Assembly: GCA_963754845.1 (NCBI GenBank)
Contig: CAVWHE010000006.1
Coordinates: 16,595-80,594, forward strand
DNA length: 64,000 nt
Direction of reading: 5' to 3'
From: JAKASV01 sp963754845
GTDB lineage: Bacteria > Babelota > Babeliae > Babelales > Vermiphilaceae
Position 1 is the stretch's first letter. The number at the start of each line of letters is the position of its first letter. Both the position numbers and the translations under genes were made by a program. The notes under the pieces are model-generated. The model searched no databases. It saw only the letters and a program-made list of their open reading frames with translations, and was not told the origin of the DNA. This document shows positions 1 to 8,972 of the stretch, one piece after another.

Positions 1-68
1 CGTGTCGCCGCAACGCCACCGTTCTGCACACTTCGTTGGCGTCCGCGCACATGTCCCGGCCTGAACAT
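1..68 (-). CDS. Start of an unidentified gene downstream of the TolQ/TolR pair (runs off the window)
   Basis: An ATG at position 68 on the minus strand is preceded by AGGAG four bases upstream, and the frame stays open to the window edge. The 22 visible residues are basic and hydrophilic (they begin MFRPGHVRG), like the cytoplasmic tip of an inner-membrane protein. Its place directly after tolQ and tolR suggests TolA or TonB, the third member of such motors. This is inferred from position only, because no diagnostic residue is visible. Confidence 0.45.
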   Translation of the reverse strand, partial: MFRPGHVRGRQRSVQNGGVAAT

Positions 69-210
69 GATGCTCCTGTGAGTTGCCCCCGTGCCTATTT
101 CAAGATGGAAGGGGGCCGCGCCGCCGCGGTAAACAACGAATAAAAAAAAACCAACCACACAGTGGGCGACAGTCGAAATTGTTGTCAGTTCACAAAAGAA
201 AAGGTATTTG

Positions 211-627
211 TTACGCGGGTTTCGTAGCCAAGGCAACATGTGCTATTCCCTCGATGCACTTCATCTGGTCCACGATTTCCGTAACAAAGCCATAGTGGAC
301 CGATCGATCGGCGTTGATGTAAACAGTTTTGTCGCGTCCAGATGCAACCATGTGCCGCAATTGTGTCATAAGAGCGCCGTTGGCGACGGGTGCGCCATTA
401 AGATAGACGCGCTCATCTTTGTCGACATAAACAACCATATCCTGCGTCGAACCACCATCTTCCTTGATACGTCCCCGCGGCAAGTTAACTTTAATGGCGT
501 TGTGGACCATAGGTGTCGTGACCATGAAAATTATAAGAAGCGTCAAGGCCGTGTCAATAAGGGGGACAAGCGTTATTTCAGGCATGCTTGGCAGCGGGCG
601 GACGCGGTGGCGTTTGCCGGTGTTCAT
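211..627 (-). CDS. tolR: ExbD/TolR family proton-motive-force motor subunit
   Basis: A 138-residue protein with a short basic cytoplasmic tip, one membrane segment at about residues 17-37 and a periplasmic domain. The segment VPLIDTALTLLIIFMVTTP is the classic ExbD/TolR helix, including the Asp that carries protons in this family, followed by the usual VNLP turn. With TolQ it forms an inner-membrane motor that drives outer-membrane processes. I start at the ATG at 627 because AAGGAG lies 8 bases upstream; an in-frame ATG at 633 sits too close to that site. It begins 5 bases after tolQ ends, so the two are translationally linked. ExbD cannot be told from TolR by sequence alone. Confidence 0.85.
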   Translation of the reverse strand: MNTGKRHRVRPLPSMPEITLVPLIDTALTLLIIFMVTTPMVHNAIKVNLPRGRIKEDGGSTQDMVVYVDKDERVYLNGAPVANGALMTQLRHMVASGRDKTVYINADRSVHYGFVTEIVDQMKCIEGIAHVALATKPA

Positions 628-632
628 GATCA

Positions 633-1325
633 TCACTCCTTCGCGCAGATGCCTTGCATAATCATAACCACCTGATCAGCACACACATAAAGTTGTCGCT
701 CGACCGATCTGATGCGGTTGGCAACGTGATGATACATGACGAGGGCAGGTATTGCCACGATGAGCCCTGCAAGCGTTGTGATGAGCGCCTCAGCAATACC
801 GGGAGCAACTGTCGCAATATCCGCTGTCTGCAATTCACCGATTCTGACGAAGGCATGAATGAGGCCCCAGACAGTGCCAAAAAGTCCCAAAAGCGGTGAG
901 ACAGCTGCCGATATCGACAGAACCGGTACATACGCCTCCTCAGTTTGTACAAGCTCAACGACGGTATGATCAATATTCTGACTGAGCTGTGCGCATGCCT
1001 GCTCTGTGAGTCCCCTACGGTTTGCCAGGCCGTCCTTTGCAACCATGCCCTTGAACATAACGAGACCCTTTGAAATAAGGTAGCCCGGTAGCGTTTGGAC
1101 ACAGCGGTCGGCGACCACGAGAAGCCCTTCAAGGCCCGTCGTTTGTTTGAGCGCGGCACTTACGTCGCGCAACTGTTTATGCTTGAGGCGGTACATGATG
1201 ATTTTATAGAGAAAAATCGTCCAACATGCGATGGACATGGTGAGTAAGAGAAGAAGGACGCCTTTTGTAACAACGTCTGACTGCTTTACTAAAAACCACA
1301 GCGAATTACCAAAAAGTTGATCCAT
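633..1325 (-). CDS. tolQ: ExbB/TolQ family motor subunit
   Basis: A 230-residue protein with three membrane segments, at about residues 20-40, 125-147 and 165-190. The segment GLFGTVWGLIHAF and the following alanine-rich helix are hallmark MotA/TolQ/ExbB sequences. In this family the protein forms the pentameric stator around the TolR/ExbD helices. The start at 1325 is chosen because GAGAGG lies 9 bases upstream; a longer reading from 1367 adds an unlikely basic tail. It is the first gene of a tight tolQ-tolR-(next gene) set. It follows the phosphatase-like gene on the same strand after about 90 bases, so it could be read from the sensory cluster's transcript. Confidence 0.88.
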   Translation of the reverse strand: MDQLFGNSLWFLVKQSDVVTKGVLLLLLTMSIACWTIFLYKIIMYRLKHKQLRDVSAALKQTTGLEGLLVVADRCVQTLPGYLISKGLVMFKGMVAKDGLANRRGLTEQACAQLSQNIDHTVVELVQTEEAYVPVLSISAAVSPLLGLFGTVWGLIHAFVRIGELQTADIATVAPGIAEALITTLAGLIVAIPALVMYHHVANRIRSVERQLYVCADQVVMIMQGICAKE

Positions 1326-1415
1326 TGAAGCAAACCTCTCGTGCTTATGCCATAACCTGCGCATCAAATCTTAGAGCAATTCTCAAAAAAATTAAGCTTC
1401 CTTTTGTTTAACACG

Positions 1416-2747
1416 TCATCCATGTACTTGAGCATCGCGCTTAGCGTGCAGGCGTGCAATGCCTTCGTCGATGGCAGAAATCTTTTTCTGAAAGTACTCG
1501 ACGCGCTCGCGCGCTATTTTTTCTTCATGGAGGACGGCAGTTTCAACATCAAGTGCCACACCGAACACGAGTGCGTACGTTGTCGCATGCCATGACGCCG
1601 AACGCAGGCGCGTGTCGCGATGATGGAGCGTCAACATCCAGTCGTCGAGTGCGCGCGCCGTCGTCATAACTGCATACGCGTCATAGAACGCCTGAAAAAG
1701 TACCTGATTGGCTTCAACGGGACTCGAAGAAACCGTCCACACGATTGCCCCCTCTTCCCTGCCCGACACGTAAAGCCCTTGCGAGACGCGGGGGTGAATT
1801 TTGTAAAACTCTTCGTTGCGGACAAACGCACGCACGTCAACACCAAACTTTGGCGGTGCATTCTGGCGACGATCGCCTGTGACGGAAATAGTCGCATCAC
1901 GGGCAAAAAAATTTATGAAATCTTTTTCAACAACTCCACCAGGTCCTCTCCCGTAACTCGATATTCTCACGACCTCAGCGGTGTCGTCTGATGTTCCTGC
2001 CACCACGTACAACGAAAGCGGTAGTGTATCGAAGAATCGATTCACAAGGGTTATAAGACCGTCCTGCGTATAAGGAGTGGGAGCTGCGCGCAGGGAAATT
2101 TCGCGTCTGAGAGCATAATTTTGCCAACGCCGTCTGTCTTCGTGATCGCCCCGGATGAGGATAACGTGGTCAGGATTGACGTAGAGAAGACGCGCAACCA
2201 CAACGAGAGTTTCAAGAGCATACGCCGATCTTGACTCAATGTTGCCGTTGACGATTATGAAATAACCGTCCTTCACAATTCTGAGGTGTTTGTCAATTAT
2301 ACCATCCTTTTCGAGTTTAAGCAGGTCGCGTGCAAACGAATGGAAAGCTCCCTGTAATTCGCCAAAAATGACAAATTTTGTTCCAGGAACCGCATCAGTT
2401 TTTATAATAAAACGTCCTCCGCGGCCGCGGTCTTCCTGGTGCCTCACAACCTCTTTAAGGAGGGGCTCAACAACCTTGGGATCCCAGAGGGGCTTTACGA
2501 GCCCTAGTTTTGCAAAAAACGTATAAAAAAGGTGTGATTGTTGGCGTTCGTGGTATGACGAAAAATCAGGATTTTCCCAGTCGTTATTGTCGGGTTTTGG
2601 GTTTTCCTGAGTGCTCCGTGCGTAACGTTCGATCGCGCCCAGCGTATCAAAAATGTCTGGCACGTGGCCGGCTGCCGGTCCAACGTAGCATGCGATCCAC
2701 GACAGCAGACAGTGGCACGCGTAAAAGCAAGCACTTTGTGTTTTCAT
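1416..2747 (-). CDS. Secreted degenerate PPP-family (calcineurin-like) phosphatase protein
   Basis: A 443-residue protein with a signal peptide (starts MKTQSACFYACHC). The central part, about residues 120-220, follows the PPP Ser/Thr phosphatase layout: a strand ending GELQGAF where the family has GDIHG, then NGNIESRSAY where it has GDYVDRGPYS, then LIRGDHED where it has LRGNHE. Several metal ligands are therefore replaced (D to E, H to Q, D to N, N to D) while the last His-Glu remains. I infer a pseudo-enzyme or altered metal site. The fold is shared with the N-terminus of the 1580-residue protein encoded upstream in the same operon. The start at 2747 avoids overlap with the channel gene that ends at 2797; no good ribosome site is visible. 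Confidence 0.65.
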   Translation of the reverse strand: MKTQSACFYACHCLLSWIACYVGPAAGHVPDIFDTLGAIERYARSTQENPKPDNNDWENPDFSSYHERQQSHLFYTFFAKLGLVKPLWDPKVVEPLLKEVVRHQEDRGRGGRFIIKTDAVPGTKFVIFGELQGAFHSFARDLLKLEKDGIIDKHLRIVKDGYFIIVNGNIESRSAYALETLVVVARLLYVNPDHVILIRGDHEDRRRWQNYALRREISLRAAPTPYTQDGLITLVNRFFDTLPLSLYVVAGTSDDTAEVVRISSYGRGPGGVVEKDFINFFARDATISVTGDRRQNAPPKFGVDVRAFVRNEEFYKIHPRVSQGLYVSGREEGAIVWTVSSSPVEANQVLFQAFYDAYAVMTTARALDDWMLTLHHRDTRLRSASWHATTYALVFGVALDVETAVLHEEKIARERVEYFQKKISAIDEGIARLHAKRDAQVHG

Positions 2748-2796
2748 GGCAATTTTTATGCCCACGGCATTGCCGCAAAAAATCTTCACAACGTTC

Positions 2797-3870
2797 CTAA
2801 ACATTGTGCAAAAAATAGTACCACGAACAAAGGAATCCAACATGGAGAAAGGTGTAGACGAGACCTTTGAGCACAATAATGAACGGCTTAAGCTCAGCGA
2901 GTCGTATGAGAAAAATGGCAAGGGAAAAAATAATGAGCGTAGCCGTCAAAAAGAAAATAAAGACCTTGTCAGACAAAACAAAATAGCCAACTTTGGGCGA
3001 CATGCCCTCGATGACAAAACGGTAACCCAGAAGCGCCGTCACGCCGGCTGAAGCCAGCCCAAAAACGATCGTTGGATACCTTCGTGGATCAAGCGCCAAG
3101 GAAAAGAGACTTAAAAAGTAAATCATAAAGAGTGGCAAAAGTATGAGCATTGCATTGCGGAACCCAATGCGCCGCATACGCATTGAAAAAACCGCGCAGG
3201 GCCGGCTGATATTTCTTTTGGTTTCGTATTCATCGATAACGATCTCTCGCCAACCAGTTCTTATCGAAGTGCCAAGAAGAAGCCACCCAATACGCTTTGA
3301 GAGTGCCGGCGAAAGCTCAAAGAACGGCGAATACGACCTAAAGATCATTTCACTGGGCACGGCTTTGTTATTGACAAGGACGAGGTCGATGCGGTGCGCA
3401 TCGAAGGGAAAGAAGGCATAATCCATATCCGATTTAAAGCGCACACGGACGGTATAATGTGCAAAAAAGCGACCATCTACAACTTGAACACTCGGTTTTG
3501 ATTGATGGATAATCTCGCCCTTTTCAAAGGAAAAGTTGCCAACGGTGCTCAGAGAAATAAGGGCGGGATCAAAACCAAACCAGAGCCCACCATCAAAGGT
3601 AAAATCACTGTTAACAAAATCGAAGGTGGGGAAATTTGTGATGTACAAGCCGACGCTTACCCGTATCGGCACCCCTGCCCATTCCTTCACCATGCCAGGC
3701 GTCATCGGTGTCAGGAGAATTTCTTTTTCGGTTCCCACGAGTCGCGTGCAAGGACGATACGCTATGAGAACGGCAACAAGTGAGACTATGAGCATACCGA
3801 TGACTTGGGGCACCGGGTGAGTAATGCGACCAAGAAGTCTCACCGGGAAAGCATCGCACGCTGATACCAT
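2797..3870 (-). CDS. Probable pentameric ligand-gated ion channel (Cys-loop-like) homologue
   Basis: A 357-residue protein. Residues about 23-40 form a hydrophobic segment (signal peptide or anchor). Residues about 55-245 look like the beta-sandwich ligand domain: VSVGLYITNF, FDGGLWFGFDP, and the signature YAFFPFDAHRIDLVL, matching the FPFDxQ strand of this superfamily. Four hydrophobic helices follow, at about 247-268, 273-293, 300-322 and 332-355, with a Pro-containing loop before VGYFVLSDKVFIFF, as in TM3 of bacterial members. AAGGGG lies about 11 bases before the start. It sits 64 bases after the multi-domain binding-protein gene and before the phosphatase-like gene. Known prokaryotic relatives include GLIC and ELIC. 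A different four-helix receptor with a beta-rich ectodomain remains possible. Confidence 0.62.
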   Translation of the reverse strand: MVSACDAFPVRLLGRITHPVPQVIGMLIVSLVAVLIAYRPCTRLVGTEKEILLTPMTPGMVKEWAGVPIRVSVGLYITNFPTFDFVNSDFTFDGGLWFGFDPALISLSTVGNFSFEKGEIIHQSKPSVQVVDGRFFAHYTVRVRFKSDMDYAFFPFDAHRIDLVLVNNKAVPSEMIFRSYSPFFELSPALSKRIGWLLLGTSIRTGWREIVIDEYETKRNISRPCAVFSMRMRRIGFRNAMLILLPLFMIYFLSLFSLALDPRRYPTIVFGLASAGVTALLGYRFVIEGMSPKVGYFVLSDKVFIFFLTATLIIFSLAIFLIRLAELKPFIIVLKGLVYTFLHVGFLCSWYYFLHNV

Positions 3871-3934
3871 AAAAATCGAGCCCCTTCACTCTGTGCGCAA
3901 CCGAAAAGTGCCCTGCCGACTGCGCCGATTTCAT

Positions 3935-6900
3935 TCACACGCTATATTCCTGCCAGGGACCTTTGCCAGGATCAATCCATATCTTATTAATGAGCCAGCG
4001 CCGCCCACTATTGAAAGACAAAGTGATTCCGCCCAGGTCGACATCGACACAGGCTTCGGCTGCCTTAATTATTTTTTCGTTAGTCACCTTGCCATCAATA
4101 CCTTGTATGAACCTCGTAAAGATCCGTGCACTTATGTAGGCTTGGAATGCAAGAGGATCCACAGCTATGCCGTTGCGCTCAGCAAACTTTCTAAAATCCT
4201 GCGCTATGGGCAGCGGTGATTCTGCAGGATTGGCAACGAGGCTTATAACAGAATACCTTATGCCACGATCCTTACAGTATTGTTTGAGATCGTTGGTATT
4301 GGTGAATCCGGACCCACCGACAAGGGGACACCGTACAAAAAAATCGTCGCCAAGTTCACGTATAACCTCCTTGGCAGCAGTTTGCGTGCCAAAGATAACG
4401 AGAACGTCGGGCGATTCGTTTTTAATTTTTTGCGCATGTACGGAAAAATTGACGTCGGCCGATGTGTAGGGAATATCGACGCACGTGACTGTTCCTTCCT
4501 TGGCCGCCTCTCTTTTGAATCCGTCGGTGTTGTAGGCAACGGCATCAAGGTAAAAAAGGGCGGCTTTGCGTGGTCCGTAGTTGTGTACAACAAATCTATA
4601 CATGAAGGCCCCTTCCTCGAAGCCCGAAACGCCGAAGTTGATAATATTTGTTTGCAAACGCTCTCTATAGGATGGTGATTCACTTATGGGAAACAGAACA
4701 ATAAGATCGCCCCTCATGACCAGATCAAGGTACCGCTGAAGCGTGGGGCTACCGACGGGAGTGAGAATAATGTTTGTGTGATACGTACTCCTGAGCTCTT
4801 GAACATTGCGGCGCGCCTGTTCGGGGACGTAACCATCATCAAGAACACGAAGCCTCACCGTACGCGCTCCCAGGACGTTGTCCCTATCAAGCTCACTAAA
4901 GTACGTTTCAAGAGTGGTTTTGATGAGAATCCCCTCAGCCCGAAGGTGCCGTGTGTAATCGAGAGTGCTTCCGACAAAAATAACCTCCCGACCCTCTCTG
5001 TCGACCTTTGCCGCCTCTTTCGATACTGCAACACCCTCTTTTAATGGCAGTTGTGCTGGAGCGTGGCTCTTCGTACCTTTGTCCTCGGGAGCCACCGACA
5101 TCTGATGCTCCGAAGAGTCGCTCAATGAATACTCGTACCAGGGGCCCGATCCTGGATCAATCCAAAATTTATTGATAAGGCGCCGCGTTGCAGGATCAAA
5201 CGTCAGCGTGATCCCCCCGAGGTCGACTCCTTTGAGCTTTTCGGCGGCCTCTACAAGTGTTCTGCCTGTCACCGGTCCCTTGATCATACCCACAAGATGG
5301 GTAAACATTCGAGCGCTTATGTACGTTTGAAAGGCAACTGGTCCTTGGTCAATACCATGGTTGAGGGCAAACTCCTCAAAGTCTTGCGCAATCGGCAGAT
5401 GGCACGTCTCATGGTCGGGAACGGTACTTACAAATGCGCACGCAATGCCGCGGTCTTTGCAATATTTTTTGAAATAATTGACGTTGAGGAACGAAACAGC
5501 GCTCATGAGAGACCGTCCGGTCACAAAAGCGATGCCAAGTTCCCGTAAAAGTTCCATTGCCGGTGTAACATCACAAAAAAGCATGAGGATGCCGGGATCT
5601 TCTTCTTTAATTTTTTGTACCTGCGCCGCAAAATTTACATCCGTTGGAACGTAGGAAACAGTCGCGTACGTCGCCGGATCCCGGTCCTTGAGCTTATGTT
5701 TTATTCCATCAAGGAGTCTGGGCGTCGTTGCCTCGAAGAAGACCACAATTTTATTGCGTTGTCCGTGAAGATCAGTGGCAAAATTATACATCGCCGCCCC
5801 CGACTCGAGGCTCGATATGCCAAAATTAACTATATTTTTAAAATTTTTTGCCCTAAAGATAGGTGATTCGCACAAGGGAAAAAGCACGGTAACACTGCCG
5901 CTTTTGACAAAATCAACGTAACGTGCGAGCGTAGGACTTCCAAGCGGTGTCAGAACTATATCAGTTTGATAGGACGAAACAAGCTCCTGAACATTGGCGC
6001 GTGCACGCTCAGGATCGTACCCGTCGTCGAGAACGCGGAGCTTAACCTTCTTGCCGTGCGACAACCGTGGATCCTTGTTGAAGTCATCAAAGTACGCCTC
6101 CAGCGTAACCTTAATGAAGGTTCCCATGATCTTTTCACTTTTAGTGAAATCGAGTGTACATCCTACGTTAATGACCTCCTGCGTAGTTTCTCGATGTTTC
6201 GGCTGCCCAGGCTTTCTTGGAGTCGCGCTGATGCCGCTATCGGATCCACGGCCGACATCAATCTTGACGGTTTTTCCCTGTCCGAAATTAATCCACAACA
6301 CGCTTGAAAGTCTGTGATGATAGTTATCAAAATCCAGGAGCATTCCACCAAAGTCAAAGGTGCGCATGCTTTCAAAAGACTTAATGAGCGCCCCTTTCGT
6401 GATAGGCCCGGGTATGCGCTTAACGGCCTCGATGAAAATGCGTGCACAGAGATACGTGGAAAGCGACAATTGGTTGATGTCGACTCCCGCCTCTTCCATA
6501 TCTTTTCGATATTCCTGAATGATGGGAAGATTGCTGTAATGCGGATCAGGCAGAGCGATACTCGAGATTAATTTTCCACCCCGCTCTTCAATAACCTTCC
6601 TCACGCTGTCAACGCTAAAAATGGACGGGGCAAAGAACACTTTTCCGCGGACGAGCGAATCCGGCAGTTCGCGGAGGAAGGCGCGCGTAGGAACGTCAGG
6701 TGATAAAATGCCAACGCAGTCAAAATCGAGGTTTCGCACGGCGTCAAGTTGTTTCTCAAAGTTTACATCATTTTTTTCGTGGGTAATTTTTGTTACGGGA
6801 ATATTTTTCTTCTCAAAGTAAAGGGAAATTGGGTTGGTCAGTTCTTCGACGGTACCCCCCTGAGCAAAAAGGACGACAGAGCGCGGATTTTCATGCTCGA

Positions 6901-8677
6901 TAACATAGGGCACAAGGAGGCTAAGATCCTCTAAAAACGAAGGTCCAAAGTAAATGGCATAATCAATTTCGGGCGAACGTAGTCGGGGGTCGGCCGTGAG
7001 GGGAAAAAGAACGACAAGCTTGTGCTCCTTAACCAGCTTCAGACACGTCGCGAAAGCCTGGGGAGCAAAAGGCATGAATATTACGTCTGTGTTATATTTT
7101 GTCAGCAGAGTTTGCACGTTTGCCACTGCATTTTCAGCGCTGTATTGATCATCAAGAACGCGCCAGTTGATCGTCGTATTCGGTAATGTTCCCACTTTAC
7201 GTGCCTTGTCAAAAACAAATTCCGTAACCTTGCTGATTACCGTGCCGTAATTTTGGGCACCACGTGTGAGATCGACACTTGTTCCAAGAGATACGACGCG
7301 CTTTTCGGCAGTTACGCGCCCTTCAAGAGAAACTTTCGGATGCTGAAGTGTCTTGGTTCCGCGATCTTTGATAACTCTTTCTACTTCTTCGTGACACGCG
7401 GCGAGGGACTTCTGGGCCGTGTCAAGTTTTTCCTCAAGAACACTTCTTTCTGCCGTGGCGACGTCAATCTGTTCCAGCGTAACGTCGTGCGAACTTTCTG
7501 GTTCGCCAGTTGCAAAGTTGAAAGATGCTCGCGGTACGAGGGGACCATGCCTCCGGATATCTCTGCTGTAGAGCGTCAACGTCCACAAGCGTACACGAGC
7601 AGCCGTGTCAATAACGACAAAGGCCTCAGTCAAGAAACGGCACGCCACGCGATTAAAACCCACGGGACCCGATTCAAGTCTCCAGACTGTCGTTGCCCGC
7701 GTTGGATGAGCTACGCGCGCCCCGCTCGCCCGATGTGCCTGGCGGGTCGAGCAGCGCTCCCCCGTGACGCGAACGACGACGGGCTCGGCTGCCGCCGCGC
7801 TTTTCGGTGCCCCTCTTTCTTCGCCATTAACAGGGACAATAGTACTATGCTGATCGCCGAAGGAGTCGACGTGCCGTGCTTCGTCAAATTCATAGCTATC
7901 AAGAGCTCCGTTGTCGACCTTAACAAGGTCAATGGCATGCTCGTTGCCAGTCACGGCACAGTAAAGAGCAAGGGGGAAAGTCTCTAAAAAGCGATCAATG
8001 ATCTCGGAAACCACCGGCACATTAAGGCCACATGCCGTGCCTGCAATCTCAGTCCCCAGAGTGTTCTTTTTCCACGCTCCCTTTGCCTCCTCGTCGCCCA
8101 TGATCGCCACAACATTGCTGGGATTTTCTTCCATGAGACGCGCACCAAGAAGAAGCGTATCAATGCCGTATGCCGAACCGACAAAAGTGTTGCCATTGAA
8201 AACTATGTAGACGTTTTTTTGGATTATTTTGAAATCTTTGTCAATGATTTTTTGTGTAATGAGAATATCAAGGTACCGTACGAGGGACTGAAAGGCTCCA
8301 TGAAGGCCGGTGATGATGATGAGGCGCGCCCCAGGAACAGGCCGCAGCACGTAAACATGCTCATTTTCATGGCCAGCGGAAACACGTTTTTCAGTGAGCT
8401 TTGCGAGCCTTTTTTCAATAACCGATGGACTCCATAAGCGCGGAGAAAGACCGATAAATTCAAGCATACGTTCACGGAAATGCGGAGCTCGCCGAACGTA
8501 CACGTTGCTGAAGTCCGGAGCGGTCCAGTCATCGCCGGCCGACCAGGGATGTTCATCAAGAGACTCCGCATAGACCTTCACGTCATCAAACGAGCCCCAG
8601 AGGGACACGGTTGACAAAGGCGCGACCTCCACCACCTCCGTGCGGCAGGATACGGCGGCGGCGAGCACGGCAACCAC
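3935..8677 (-). CDS. Giant secreted receptor-like protein: degenerate PPP-phosphatase module plus three type 1 periplasmic-binding domains
   Basis: 1580 residues. The N-terminus VAVLAAAVSC resembles a lipoprotein signal. Residues about 100-230 repeat the PPP layout (GLHGAF, VFNGNTFVGSAYG, IMGDEEAKG) with most metal ligands lost. After a linker, three homologous segments of about 340 residues follow, near 465-805, 835-1185 and 1225-1580. Each begins GTSVDLT, GCTLDFT or GSTLDYT and carries RVLDDxY, NVQxLxxxYxTDxI, LFPLxxxP and a C-terminal VDLGGITLxFD. This is the LivJ-like ligand-binding fold that recognises branched-chain amino acids or similar small molecules. It is the first gene before the channel gene. 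The GTG start is weak: an upstream ATG pair at 8771 lies one frame away, across a run of seven G. Confidence 0.78.
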   Translation of the reverse strand: MVAVLAAAVSCRTEVVEVAPLSTVSLWGSFDDVKVYAESLDEHPWSAGDDWTAPDFSNVYVRRAPHFRERMLEFIGLSPRLWSPSVIEKRLAKLTEKRVSAGHENEHVYVLRPVPGARLIIITGLHGAFQSLVRYLDILITQKIIDKDFKIIQKNVYIVFNGNTFVGSAYGIDTLLLGARLMEENPSNVVAIMGDEEAKGAWKKNTLGTEIAGTACGLNVPVVSEIIDRFLETFPLALYCAVTGNEHAIDLVKVDNGALDSYEFDEARHVDSFGDQHSTIVPVNGEERGAPKSAAAAEPVVVRVTGERCSTRQAHRASGARVAHPTRATTVWRLESGPVGFNRVACRFLTEAFVVIDTAARVRLWTLTLYSRDIRRHGPLVPRASFNFATGEPESSHDVTLEQIDVATAERSVLEEKLDTAQKSLAACHEEVERVIKDRGTKTLQHPKVSLEGRVTAEKRVVSLGTSVDLTRGAQNYGTVISKVTEFVFDKARKVGTLPNTTINWRVLDDQYSAENAVANVQTLLTKYNTDVIFMPFAPQAFATCLKLVKEHKLVVLFPLTADPRLRSPEIDYAIYFGPSFLEDLSLLVPYVIEHENPRSVVLFAQGGTVEELTNPISLYFEKKNIPVTKITHEKNDVNFEKQLDAVRNLDFDCVGILSPDVPTRAFLRELPDSLVRGKVFFAPSIFSVDSVRKVIEERGGKLISSIALPDPHYSNLPIIQEYRKDMEEAGVDINQLSLSTYLCARIFIEAVKRIPGPITKGALIKSFESMRTFDFGGMLLDFDNYHHRLSSVLWINFGQGKTVKIDVGRGSDSGISATPRKPGQPKHRETTQEVINVGCTLDFTKSEKIMGTFIKVTLEAYFDDFNKDPRLSHGKKVKLRVLDDGYDPERARANVQELVSSYQTDIVLTPLGSPTLARYVDFVKSGSVTVLFPLCESPIFRAKNFKNIVNFGISSLESGAAMYNFATDLHGQRNKIVVFFEATTPRLLDGIKHKLKDRDPATYATVSYVPTDVNFAAQVQKIKEEDPGILMLFCDVTPAMELLRELGIAFVTGRSLMSAVSFLNVNYFKKYCKDRGIACAFVSTVPDHETCHLPIAQDFEEFALNHGIDQGPVAFQTYISARMFTHLVGMIKGPVTGRTLVEAAEKLKGVDLGGITLTFDPATRRLINKFWIDPGSGPWYEYSLSDSSEHQMSVAPEDKGTKSHAPAQLPLKEGVAVSKEAAKVDREGREVIFVGSTLDYTRHLRAEGILIKTTLETYFSELDRDNVLGARTVRLRVLDDGYVPEQARRNVQELRSTYHTNIILTPVGSPTLQRYLDLVMRGDLIVLFPISESPSYRERLQTNIINFGVSGFEEGAFMYRFVVHNYGPRKAALFYLDAVAYNTDGFKREAAKEGTVTCVDIPYTSADVNFSVHAQKIKNESPDVLVIFGTQTAAKEVIRELGDDFFVRCPLVGGSGFTNTNDLKQYCKDRGIRYSVISLVANPAESPLPIAQDFRKFAERNGIAVDPLAFQAYISARIFTRFIQGIDGKVTNEKIIKAAEACVDVDLGGITLSFNSGRRWLINKIWIDPGKGPWQEYSV

Positions 8678-8733
8678 GAAAATCGTGGGTGGCTGGCCAC
8701 GTCGTGGCTGGCCACGTCGTGGTGGAACACATA

Positions 8734-8740
8734 GGGGGGG
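8734..8740. repeat. Run of seven G at the 5' end of the receptor gene
   Basis: Seven consecutive G on the plus strand (seven C in the coding sense). One base fewer would join the frame opened by ATG ATG at 8771 to the receptor frame. The joined N-terminus would have an arginine-rich stretch (RRGQPRRGQ) ahead of the hydrophobic IFVVAVLAAAVSC. Either a sequencing error or a length-variable tract could explain this. Confidence 0.6.
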
Positions 8741-8935
8741 CGAAAAAGCTATGTTTAATGCTCTTCATCATGCTACCGACGCTTTTACAAAAACTGCTAG
8801 GTTGCGGAGGCATAAAAGCATGCGCACCGCTGCACCTGCGCAACATCATCCGCTTGCCCACTTCACCGTCAAGTCTTGTATATGCCCACATGAAAAAGCA
8901 ACAAAAAAATGGGCGGAGCCAAGAGGGCCCTCTGC

Positions 8936-8972
8936 GGGAGCGCCAGGGGATTGTCCAACTCCCCTTGGATCC
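8936..8972 (+). repeat. Left terminal inverted repeat of the giant palindrome
   Basis: Begins GGGAGCGCCAGGGGATTG and ends CCCCTTGGATCC. Its reverse complement recurs at 11231-11268 with a single one-base insertion, marking the outer boundary of the element. Confidence 0.85.

Noticed and set aside
7253..7987. 244-codon plus-strand ORF
   Set aside because: It is antisense to the linker of the 1580-residue receptor gene and has no domain.
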